Positions 34,173-41,292 of a stretch of DNA of 64,000 bases are shown here, piece by piece. Source of the stretch: Natronorubrum tibetense GA33. GTDB lineage: Archaea > Halobacteriota > Halobacteria > Halobacteriales > Natrialbaceae. The position numbers were made by a program, and so were the translations under genes. Below the pieces are notes generated by a model. The model was given only the letters and a program-made list of their open reading frames with translations, was not told where the DNA came from and did no database searches. The number at the start of each line of letters is the position of its first letter. Position 1 is the stretch's first letter. The stretch is from the NCBI RefSeq assembly GCF_000383975.1, contig NZ_KB913017.1:2841527-2905526 (forward strand), read 5' to 3'.

Positions 34173-34466
34173 TCAGTCCGACTCCCCGTCGCCGGCTGCC
34201 TCGACGCGATCGGCGTGCTTCTCGAGGTCGGCCGCGAGCGTTCGGGCCTGCTCGGGGGTCAACTCGAGTTCCTCCATGTGTGCAGGGAGGTGTTCTTCGG
34301 TCATGTTGTCGAGTTCGAACTGCAGTCGAACGCAGTCGGGAACTTTTCTATCTGAAGTTGCGTTCGCGACGGCGAACGCCTCGGTTTCGAACTCTTGGCC
34401 CTTGGCAACGGCGTCGACGAGGTCGAGCGTCGTGTACGCGTTGACCTTCATCAGTCGGTCGGTCAT
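34173..34466 (-). CDS. DUF6360 family protein, downstream of nitrite/sulfite reductase
   Basis: A 97-residue acidic protein: MTDRLMKVNAYTTLDLVDAVAKGQEFETEAFAVANATSDR, followed by helices (MTEEHLPAHMEELELTPEQARTLAADLEKHADRVEAAG). It matches the haloarchaeal DUF6360 family as I remember it. It is located 81 bp after the nitrite/sulfite reductase gene on the same strand. A linked role, such as electron transfer or assembly, is possible but not shown by the sequence. Confidence 0.75.
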   Translation of the reverse strand: MTDRLMKVNAYTTLDLVDAVAKGQEFETEAFAVANATSDRKVPDCVRLQFELDNMTEEHLPAHMEELELTPEQARTLAADLEKHADRVEAAGDGESD

Positions 34467-34547
34467 ACTGGAACGGAGTGGACGAACGCACTTAGACGAC
34501 TCGAGACCGGCACCGCCGAAGCAATCAGTAACCCGGTTCGGCGTTGC

Positions 34548-36365
34548 TCAGTCATCCGACGGAATCGGCGTTCCGTCGCCGCGAGCGGGCGCGGGACTCT
34601 CGTCTAAGCTGTCCTCCTCGGCGTAGGGGTACCACGTTCGCTTCGTGTTGTGCATGAACGGATCCTCGTAGTCCGTCTCCTCGGGTTCGATCAGTTCGGC
34701 GAGTTCCTCGTCGTCGCGGTCGGCGACGAACTCACGGAAGCTCTCGGTCCCGTCTCGAGCCTCGGCGAAGTTCTCGAGCAGGTTCGCGATCGCACCGGGG
34801 ACCTCGTCCGCCGGGACCCGTTCGGTGACCCACGAGGCGAACTGGGGCTCCTCGCCGAGGCCGCCGCCGAGGCCGATGTCGAGTGCCTCGACCGGTTCGC
34901 CGTTCTTGCGCGTCTTCATGCCGCGCAGCGAGACGTCGGCGATCTGGGGCTGGGCGCAGGAGGCCGTACAGCCCGACAGGTGGATGTGGAAGTTCTCGAC
35001 GCCGTCGGGGAGGCTGACGTTCTCGGTCAGCCAGCGGCCAAAGCGGACCTGCCGATTTTTCGTCTCGACGATCGAGAGCGAGCAGAACTCGGTACCCGTA
35101 CAGGCGATGGAGCCGCGCTGGAAGGGGTGGGGGTCTGGACTGTAGTCCTCGAGCACCGGCACCTCGCGCAGGTCGTCGACGCTCTCCGTGGGGACGTCGG
35201 TAAGGATGATGTTCTGGCGCTGGGTGAGTCGAACCTCGCCCGAACCGTGTTCCTCGGCTGCGTCCGCGAGCGCGTAGCCGTCGTCGACGCCGATCCGGCC
35301 GACGAGGACGTTCAGTCCGACGTAGTAGTTGCCGTCGACCTGCTCGTGGACGCCGACGTGGTCGTGTTTGCCGTCGGCCTCGCCCGCGTTGTAGGAGTAG
35401 GAGTCCCGGAGGTCTTCGCCCGCGGTCTCGAGTTCGAAGTCGATGTACTCCTCCTGGAGCGTCTCGCGAAGCTTCTCCGGCCCCCACTCGTCGACGAGGA
35501 ACTTGATTCGCGCGTTGTATCGGTTCTCGCGGTCGCCGTGATCGCGGAACAGCGCCGAGATGCCGCCCGCGACCTCGACGGCCTGTTCCGGCGTAGCGAA
35601 GACGTCGATGTTCCGAGCGAAGCGCGGCTCGTTGCGCGAGAGGCCGCCGCCGACGCGGACGTTGTAGCCGGTTACCGACTCGCCACCGTCGGACTCGTCC
35701 GACGAGCCTCCGGCTTCGCCGGAGACATCGATCTCCTTTTCGGCGGGCTCGAACGCCAGATCGTTGATGTCGCCCTGTCCGCAGCCCTCGTCACAGCCCG
35801 TTACCGAGACCTTCCACTTGCGCGGCAGGTTCGAGTGCGCCTCGTTCTCCTTGAACGTGTCGTGCAGTTCGGTCGCGAGCGCGTCGGCGTCGACGTGCTC
35901 GTGTTTGTCCTTGCCGGCGACCGGACAGCCGACGATGTTCCGCCAGGAGTCACCGCAGGCTTGGACCGTCGAGAGGCCGACATCCTCGAGTTGGTCGAAG
36001 ATTTCCGGGACGTCCTCGAGACGGATCCAGTGCAGTTGAATCGCTTGTCGGGTCGTCACGTCGAGCCAGCCGTTGCCGAACTCGGGGTTTGCGGCGGGCC
36101 CGCGGGAGAACTCGTCCGCGATTTCGACGAGACGTCGGAACTGTCCAGGCTCGAGGACGCCCCCCGGCGGACCGATCCGCATCATGAAGTACGACTCCTG
36201 GCCGGCTCGCTGGTGGTACAGCCCGTACCACTTGAACCGCTCGAACCAGGCGTCCTGTTCGTCGTCCGGGATCGACTCCCACCCTTCCTCGGCGAAGTGC
36301 TCGATTTCGGCGCGGATGTCGGTCCCGTAGAGTTCGTCCTTCCACTGCTCGACGTCGGTAGGCAT
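34548..36365 (-). CDS. Ferredoxin-dependent assimilatory nitrite/sulfite reductase
   Basis: A 605-residue protein with two repeated siroheme/ferredoxin-type halves. The four [4Fe-4S]-siroheme cysteines are present: CTGTEFCSLSIVETKNR (C-x5-C) and SGCTASCAQPQ (C-x3-C), near residues 420-470. The first half has the related LHWIRLEDVPEIF and GDSWRNIVGCPVAGKD blocks. It carries out the six-electron reduction of nitrite to ammonia or of sulfite to sulfide. Sequence alone does not separate the two for haloarchaeal members. A TATA-like element (complement of GTATAAG at 36389-36395) lies 24-30 bp upstream of the ATG, so the transcript is probably leaderless. Confidence 0.9.
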   Translation of the reverse strand: MPTDVEQWKDELYGTDIRAEIEHFAEEGWESIPDDEQDAWFERFKWYGLYHQRAGQESYFMMRIGPPGGVLEPGQFRRLVEIADEFSRGPAANPEFGNGWLDVTTRQAIQLHWIRLEDVPEIFDQLEDVGLSTVQACGDSWRNIVGCPVAGKDKHEHVDADALATELHDTFKENEAHSNLPRKWKVSVTGCDEGCGQGDINDLAFEPAEKEIDVSGEAGGSSDESDGGESVTGYNVRVGGGLSRNEPRFARNIDVFATPEQAVEVAGGISALFRDHGDRENRYNARIKFLVDEWGPEKLRETLQEEYIDFELETAGEDLRDSYSYNAGEADGKHDHVGVHEQVDGNYYVGLNVLVGRIGVDDGYALADAAEEHGSGEVRLTQRQNIILTDVPTESVDDLREVPVLEDYSPDPHPFQRGSIACTGTEFCSLSIVETKNRQVRFGRWLTENVSLPDGVENFHIHLSGCTASCAQPQIADVSLRGMKTRKNGEPVEALDIGLGGGLGEEPQFASWVTERVPADEVPGAIANLLENFAEARDGTESFREFVADRDDEELAELIEPEETDYEDPFMHNTKRTWYPYAEEDSLDESPAPARGDGTPIPSDD

Positions 36366-36470
36366 TGGATCCGTTATATGGTGGGGTCGTATAAGCCCCT
36401 CCGCCTGTCGTCAGTTTACCCCGGCTCTCACCGGTTCCGGACGCCTTTGCCAGTATCGGTCAGCACCGTC

Positions 36471-36785
36471 TTAGCGCTCGGGCTCTACGAGTGACTGGAC
36501 GCCTTCGGGGCCGTACGGTTCGAACTCGCCGCCGACGATGCGTCCGATGGGCAACCGATCGATCGAATCGCGAGTGCCGCAGTCGAGACACTGTCCGACG
36601 GCGTCCGCGGTCACGATCGAGCCGTCGACGCCGACATCGACGAAGCCTTCCAGGAGAATGTACGCGGGTTCGCAGTCACAAAAAACGCCTCGAGAGAGGG
36701 TCCAGACGTCGCTCACGCTCACCTGGCGACTGTCGTTGACGCTGATCCACGCGCCGTCGTCGAGCGTTCGCAATGCGATCGTCAT
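36471..36785 (-). CDS. Small haloarchaeal protein with a Cys pair motif
   Basis: A 104-residue protein: MTIALRTLDDGAWISVNDSRQVSVSDVWTLSRGVFCDCEP, then ADAVGQCLDCGTRDSIDRLPIGRI. The two pairs CDC and CLDC, about 35 residues apart, could bind zinc or an Fe-S cluster. I do not recognise the family. It lies 105 bp upstream of the nitrite/sulfite reductase gene on the same strand, which might hint at a related function. The ATG at 36785 is preferred over the longer, basic frame from 36902. Confidence 0.68.
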   Translation of the reverse strand: MTIALRTLDDGAWISVNDSRQVSVSDVWTLSRGVFCDCEPAYILLEGFVDVGVDGSIVTADAVGQCLDCGTRDSIDRLPIGRIVGGEFEPYGPEGVQSLVEPER

Positions 36786-37173
36786 ACGACCGGTTGGGCC
36801 GCGACGGGTCTCCATCCGTCGACCAGGGCAATGCTTACCGACTCGAGGACGCAAGTGTAGCCGAAAATGGCACGAGGGCGGTCGGTTCATTGACGACTGC
36901 ACGAACCGAGATAGCGGATAGTATTTCCGATATGTCTGACCGGTTGGTTCGAGATGGTGCAGTTCGTCGCCGGCACGAGCACGAATTCGTCGGGGAGGAG
37001 GGTCTCGTCGATTTCTGGACGAGAATCCGTTTGGCTACACCTCACGTTGTGCCGTAACGGCACCTGCAAGGGAGTCGCGAGAGACGCTACTCGAGAGAAG
37101 CGAGGGACGCCCCTCGAGTCAGGCTGCACGTGCCGGGCCCAGGTCTACACCGCCGACGGTAGACGCGTCGAGC
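36786..37173. other. Intergenic region with a palindrome
   Basis: About 390 bp without a gene I can support. GTGCCGTAACGGCAC (37049-37063) is a perfect 15-bp palindrome, 110 bp upstream of the next gene start, and is a candidate operator. Confidence 0.4.
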
Positions 37174-37467
37174 ATGGTCGAACTGGACACCGACACCGAG
37201 ACCGATCTCGAACTGGGCAAGGCTACGATCGTCTACGAGACCGCGACCGGCGATCTCGAGCGAGCCACCGTCGACAACGACCACATCGCCTACTTCCAGG
37301 GCCACTGGCTGTTCGCCTACGGCACCGATGAGGACGGCAACGACGTGGTGCGGCGCGTACCGAAAGAGCGCGTTCGGCTCGTTGAACGCTCCGTCGAGGA
37401 GATCGAGGAGACGTTCGAGACGGCCGTGGACAAGACGAAAGGAAAACTCGAGGATCTCGTCGACTGA
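37174..37467 (+). CDS. Small conserved haloarchaeal protein
   Basis: A 97-residue protein: MVELDTDTETDLELGKATIVYETATGDLERATVDNDHIAYFQGHWLFAYGTDEDGNDVVRRVPKERVRLVERSVEEIEETFET, ending in a charged helix. The N-terminal half looks like a small beta-barrel. The family and function are not known to me. Composition is fully typical of the host. Confidence 0.72.
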   Translation: MVELDTDTETDLELGKATIVYETATGDLERATVDNDHIAYFQGHWLFAYGTDEDGNDVVRRVPKERVRLVERSVEEIEETFETAVDKTKGKLEDLVD

Positions 37468-37561
37468 ACGGATCGCACGGCTTCGAAGCACTGCTGTCGG
37501 CGAACTCGCATTTTACGGCTGTTCGTCGATTCTTCCACGCCGACGACTGCCGTTCTCGCGG

Positions 37562-38110
37562 TTAGTTGTCGATCTCGCCGCCGTCGGCCTCCGCGTTCGC
37601 GTCGATTCGGTCGGCCCAGCGTTGCTGGCTCTCGTCGTAGGACGCACCCACTGCGATCAGGAAGCCGATGATTGCCGTGACGACGGCAATGGCGCCGACG
37701 GCGACGATCGCGATCGGGAGGACCGCCCCCTCGAGGACCTGTGCGGAGGTTAGCAGCGAGACCGCCGTCACGGCCGCGATGAGGGCGAGCAGGCGGCCGA
37801 AGCGGCCGGTGTCGAATCCGGACCCGGATGTGTCAGTGTCGGTATCGGTACTCGTGTCGCGGTCCAACAACTCGTTCAGGATCCCGTCGTACTCGTCATC
37901 GCTCGAGACGTTGCCCAGCGAGTGAATCGAGTGGGAGACCCACAGTCCCGCGGTGAAGTTGAGCAGGGCGACGAACGAGATGAGGCCGATCTCTCCCTGA
38001 ATAAACAGTCCCGCGAGGACTGCGTTGACGAACGCGAGGACCATGACCGCGTGAACCGCAAGCGAGCGCGTGCCGAAGTCTTCGAAGAGCTGGACGTGTG
38101 CGAGTTTCAT
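37562..38110 (-). CDS. Haloarchaeal membrane protein with four predicted segments
   Basis: A 182-residue protein. Hydrophobic segments lie at about residues 20-40 and 43-60, followed by an acidic, Thr/Asp-repeat linker (STDTDTDTSGSG). Two further segments lie at about 107-128 and 130-155, and the C-terminus is charged. No recognised domain is present, and it may be a small membrane regulator. The start at 38110 (MKLAHVQLFEDFG) is chosen because the upstream 20 codons are not typical. Confidence 0.7.
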   Translation of the reverse strand: MKLAHVQLFEDFGTRSLAVHAVMVLAFVNAVLAGLFIQGEIGLISFVALLNFTAGLWVSHSIHSLGNVSSDDEYDGILNELLDRDTSTDTDTDTSGSGFDTGRFGRLLALIAAVTAVSLLTSAQVLEGAVLPIAIVAVGAIAVVTAIIGFLIAVGASYDESQQRWADRIDANAEADGGEIDN

Positions 38111-38359
38111 ACATTCTATTGGCTCCCCAGGGTCATAGCGTGCGTCCCTAACTATGCCACTCAGTACCAATCGTGACTGTAGCGGAGTCCGATACGAACT
38201 GCAGTCGGGCCTCCTGCGAGATAGACTGGTGCCGTCTAGATCGCTTGAGGGACCGACTCGAGCTTGTTGCTAGCTTCTCTGATTTAATACAATTGGCCTA
38301 GCATACTAGTTACGGTACTAGAGGCTGCTGTTATTACACGGGTCGTAGCATGCGGTGCC

Positions 38360-39325
38360 ATGTGTCTTGACTGCGCTGGACGTGACACAGCTGCGTCGAA
38401 CGGGCACCGAAACGATCGCTCCGAAACGGCACGGACGGACGACGACGGACGGTGGAAACGACGGCGGTTCCTGCAGGCAACCGGTGTTGCCGCGGGAACC
38501 GGAACCCTTCTCGGCACCCAGTCCGGCCGAGTAACGGCATCACACACCGAGTGTGACGCCGCGGACAGATGGGTCGAAGCGGCGAATCACAGTGCGCGGG
38601 ACCACGGCATCGACTGGATCGTCATCCACGTGACCGCGGGCGCCTATCAGGGCGCGCTGAACACGCTGACCAGTTCGGATTCGGGTGTGAGCTCTCACTA
38701 CCTCGTGAAGAACTACGACTGGACCGAGGGACCGTCGGCGGGCCACGTCGATCAACTCGTCCACCACGATCGCGCGGCCTGGCACGCTCGATACATCGCC
38801 AACCACCGATCGATCGGGATCGAACACGAGTGGTTCGACGACAACGGCATCACCGACGCGTGCTACGAGTCATCCGCGGATCTCGTCCGCTGTATCGCCG
38901 ACATGCACGACATTCCCCTCGAGTTCTACACGAGTAAGACGTGCATTCAGAACGAACCCGGCGGCATCATCGGCCACACGCACGTCCCGGACGGTGACTG
39001 CAACACCTTCGATCACGGCGGCCGAACCTGTCCGTACCCCGATTGGGATATGGATCACTTCGCAGACCTCGTCCGCGACAGCGACGGTGGTGGCGGTGGT
39101 GGCGACACGTTCGAGATGGGCGACGACGTCGTCACGACGACCGACCTCAACGGTCGCGAGCAGCCGTGTCTCAACGACGACGTCGTGCTGACGCTCTCGG
39201 AGGGGACCCAGGCCGAGGTGATGAACGGTCCCGAACAGTGTGACGACATCACCTGGTGGGGGCTGTACGTGCCGTCGGCCAACGAGTGGGTCTGGTGCTC
39301 CGAAAATTACCTCGCGCACGCCTGA
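38360..39325 (+). CDS. Tat-exported N-acetylmuramoyl-L-alanine amidase with SH3-like domain
   Basis: A 321-residue protein. A long polar N-region (residues 1-31) precedes a Tat motif [17 protein letters not shown]. The Amidase_2 (T7-lysozyme-like) domain at about 75-235 has [59 protein letters not shown] and the zinc-site segment [26 protein letters not shown] Gly linker then leads to a bacterial-type SH3 domain (about 265-321, [25 protein letters not shown]...). Amidases of this type cut the bond between muramic acid and L-alanine in peptidoglycan, which archaea lack. Many cysteines suggest external disulfides. An AT-rich TATA (GATTTAATAC, 38281-38290) lies upstream. Confidence 0.86.
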   Translation: MCLDCAGRDTAASNGHRNDRSETARTDDDGRWKRRRFLQATGVAAGTGTLLGTQSGRVTASHTECDAADRWVEAANHSARDHGIDWIVIHVTAGAYQGALNTLTSSDSGVSSHYLVKNYDWTEGPSAGHVDQLVHHDRAAWHARYIANHRSIGIEHEWFDDNGITDACYESSADLVRCIADMHDIPLEFYTSKTCIQNEPGGIIGHTHVPDGDCNTFDHGGRTCPYPDWDMDHFADLVRDSDGGGGGGDTFEMGDDVVTTTDLNGREQPCLNDDVVLTLSEGTQAEVMNGPEQCDDITWWGLYVPSANEWVWCSENYLAHA

Positions 39326-39428
39326 GGACTCCTCCACTCGCGGGTCAGCTTTCGAGTTGCGATTCGAAGACGCTAGCGCTACCGTCGGATTCGTCACGCA
39401 CTTACCGACCCCTCGAGAAGGGCCGGGT

Positions 39429-40496
39429 ATGCAGATCAAAGACCGGGAGCAGGTCGAGGGCGGCCGCGAACGGGTCACCGTCGTCCCCGAGAGCGTCGAC
39501 GACCTCTGGCACCTGCAGTACGTCCTCGAGCCCGGCGACCGCGTCGCGGGCGACACGACCCGGCGGATTCAGCGCAACGACGACCAGATGCGCGATACGG
39601 GCGGCGAGCGCGAACCGATGTGGGTCGCCATCGCCGTCGACGATATCGAGTTTCACAAGTTCGCAAACCGGTTGCGCGTGGGCGGCGAAATCGTCGCCTG
39701 CTCGCGCGAGGACCAGTTAGGGTTTCACCACACGCTGAACGTCGAGGAGCGCGAGGAGCTTTCGATCGAGAAGTACTTCAAGCCGGACCAGGAGGCCCGA
39801 CTCGAGGAGGCTGAGGAGGCCACCGAGAACCCCGACGTCGCCATTGCGACCGTCGAGGAGGGACAGGCCCACGTCCACACGGTCGCCCAATACGGCACCG
39901 AGGAGCGGGCGACGATCACCGGGACGACCGGGAAGGGGGAGTACTCTCGCGGGCGCTCGGAGCTGTTCTCGGAGCTCGCGGACGTCCTCAAACGCCAGGA
40001 CGTCGACGCGATCATCCTCGCCGGCCCCGGCTTTACGAAACAGGACGCCCGGAAGTACATCGAGAACAACGAGCCCGAGGTCGCCGAGAGAATTACGATG
40101 GTCGACACGGCCAGCGTCGGCGACCGTGGCGTCCACGAGGTGCTCAAACGCGGCGCCGTCGCGGACGTCCAACAGGAGACTCGAATCGAGAGCGAAGCCG
40201 AATACATCGACGAACTCACGCGACGCATGGCCGAGGGCGCGAAAGCCGCCTACGGCCCCGAACAGGTAAAGCAGGCCGCCGAGTTCGGCGCGATCGAACG
40301 CCTGCTCGTCCTCGACGATCGACTGCAGAAAGAGCGCGGTCCCGACGGCGAGTGGGCTATCAGCGTCGACGAGATCGTTCGCACGACCGAACAGAAAGGC
40401 GGCGACGTGACGGTGTTCTCGAGCGAGTTCCCGCCGGGCCAGCAGCTGTCGAATCTCGGTGGGATCGCGGCGCTGTTGCGATATCGACTCGAGTAA
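39429..40496 (+). CDS. pelA: mRNA surveillance protein pelota
   Basis: A 355-residue protein: [41 protein letters not shown] is the pelota N-terminal Sm-like domain. Further features are [30 protein letters not shown], the central eRF1-like domain with [64 protein letters not shown], and the C-terminal [12 protein letters not shown]. It splits stalled ribosomes together with aEF1A/ABCE1. The first ATG after the amidase gene's stop (39429) is used. It complements RqcH, encoded earlier in the window. Confidence 0.95.
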   Translation: MQIKDREQVEGGRERVTVVPESVDDLWHLQYVLEPGDRVAGDTTRRIQRNDDQMRDTGGEREPMWVAIAVDDIEFHKFANRLRVGGEIVACSREDQLGFHHTLNVEEREELSIEKYFKPDQEARLEEAEEATENPDVAIATVEEGQAHVHTVAQYGTEERATITGTTGKGEYSRGRSELFSELADVLKRQDVDAIILAGPGFTKQDARKYIENNEPEVAERITMVDTASVGDRGVHEVLKRGAVADVQQETRIESEAEYIDELTRRMAEGAKAAYGPEQVKQAAEFGAIERLLVLDDRLQKERGPDGEWAISVDEIVRTTEQKGGDVTVFSSEFPPGQQLSNLGGIAALLRYRLE

Positions 40497-40524
40497 CGGC
40501 GACAAATTGACGGCCGGTTCTCCG

Positions 40525-41286
40525 TCAGTCCGATTCGGGCCGCAACTGGTCGCTCGCTTCGATCAGCTGGATCAACACGGACGCGAACAGCGAGTCGGAA
40601 CTCCAGATCGCGGTCTCGCTCCCGTCGTCGTCGACCACGCTCAGCAGAATGCTCTCCCCGTCGACGACGACGACCCGTCCGGATCGCTGGTCGCCCTCGC
40701 GGAAGTCTGGCGGCGTCTCGGTCGTGATGCCATCGATCGCGTCGAACTGGTCTCGGATCTCGTCAGTCCGACTGATGACGAGGACAGAGACGCCGTCGGC
40801 CGCACGCTCTCGGATGGTTCGTTCGATGGACTCCGTGACGAACGTCGGCAGTCGCGTCCCGAAGATGATCCGATTTTCGGCCTGTGAGAGGAGATCGACG
40901 ACGCGGCTGTCGACTCGGTCGCGGCTGCGGACGGTCCAGAGGTCCTCCTGGGTCTCTTCCGTCGACGACTCCTCTTTGACCCCCTCGACGTAGTCGAACG
41001 CCCGTTCACGTTCGCGTTCGAACCGCTGTTCGAGCGTGTTTCGGGCCTCCTCGATGCTGACCGGTCGGTACCGGATCGGACTCGACTGCTGGACCTCGAG
41101 CAAGCTTCGTTCCTCGAGACTCTCGGCGACGCTGTACACCTGCGAGCGAGGCACGTCGGTGACGTTGGCGACGTCCCGTGCGGTTCCGGACCCCAGTCGA
41201 TGTAAGGCGATGAACACCTTCGCCTCGTAGCTGGTGAGTCCGAGTCGTTCGAACGCGTCGACGGCCTCACTCTCGTCGTCAGTCAC
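40525..41286 (-). CDS. TrmB-family transcriptional regulator
   Basis: A 253-residue protein. Residues about 10-75 form the TrmB winged helix (AFERLGLTSYEAKVFIALHRLGSGTARDVANVTDVPRSQVYSVAESLEERSLLEV). A C-terminal PLD-like/TrmB sensor region of about 140 residues follows (VDSRVVDLLSQAENRIIFGTRLPTFVTESIERTIRERAADGVSVLVISR). It begins 6 bp after the stop of the RND exporter gene on the same strand and is most likely its regulator. The ligand is not known. Confidence 0.88.
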   Translation of the reverse strand: MTDDESEAVDAFERLGLTSYEAKVFIALHRLGSGTARDVANVTDVPRSQVYSVAESLEERSLLEVQQSSPIRYRPVSIEEARNTLEQRFERERERAFDYVEGVKEESSTEETQEDLWTVRSRDRVDSRVVDLLSQAENRIIFGTRLPTFVTESIERTIRERAADGVSVLVISRTDEIRDQFDAIDGITTETPPDFREGDQRSGRVVVVDGESILLSVVDDDGSETAIWSSDSLFASVLIQLIEASDQLRPESD

Positions 41287-41292
41287 GGCTGG

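Noticed and set aside
34650-36494. Rightward 614-codon frame opposite the nitrite/sulfite reductase
   Set aside because: Antisense shadow; the leftward gene has all siroheme and Fe-S cysteines.
39061-39120. Short GGTGGTGGCGGT repeat within the amidase gene
   Set aside because: It encodes the Gly linker between the amidase and SH3 domains; not a separate genetic element.
26882-40496. RqcH and pelota as one ribosome-rescue cluster
   Set aside because: They are about 10 kb apart with many unrelated genes between; sharing the window is probably chance.
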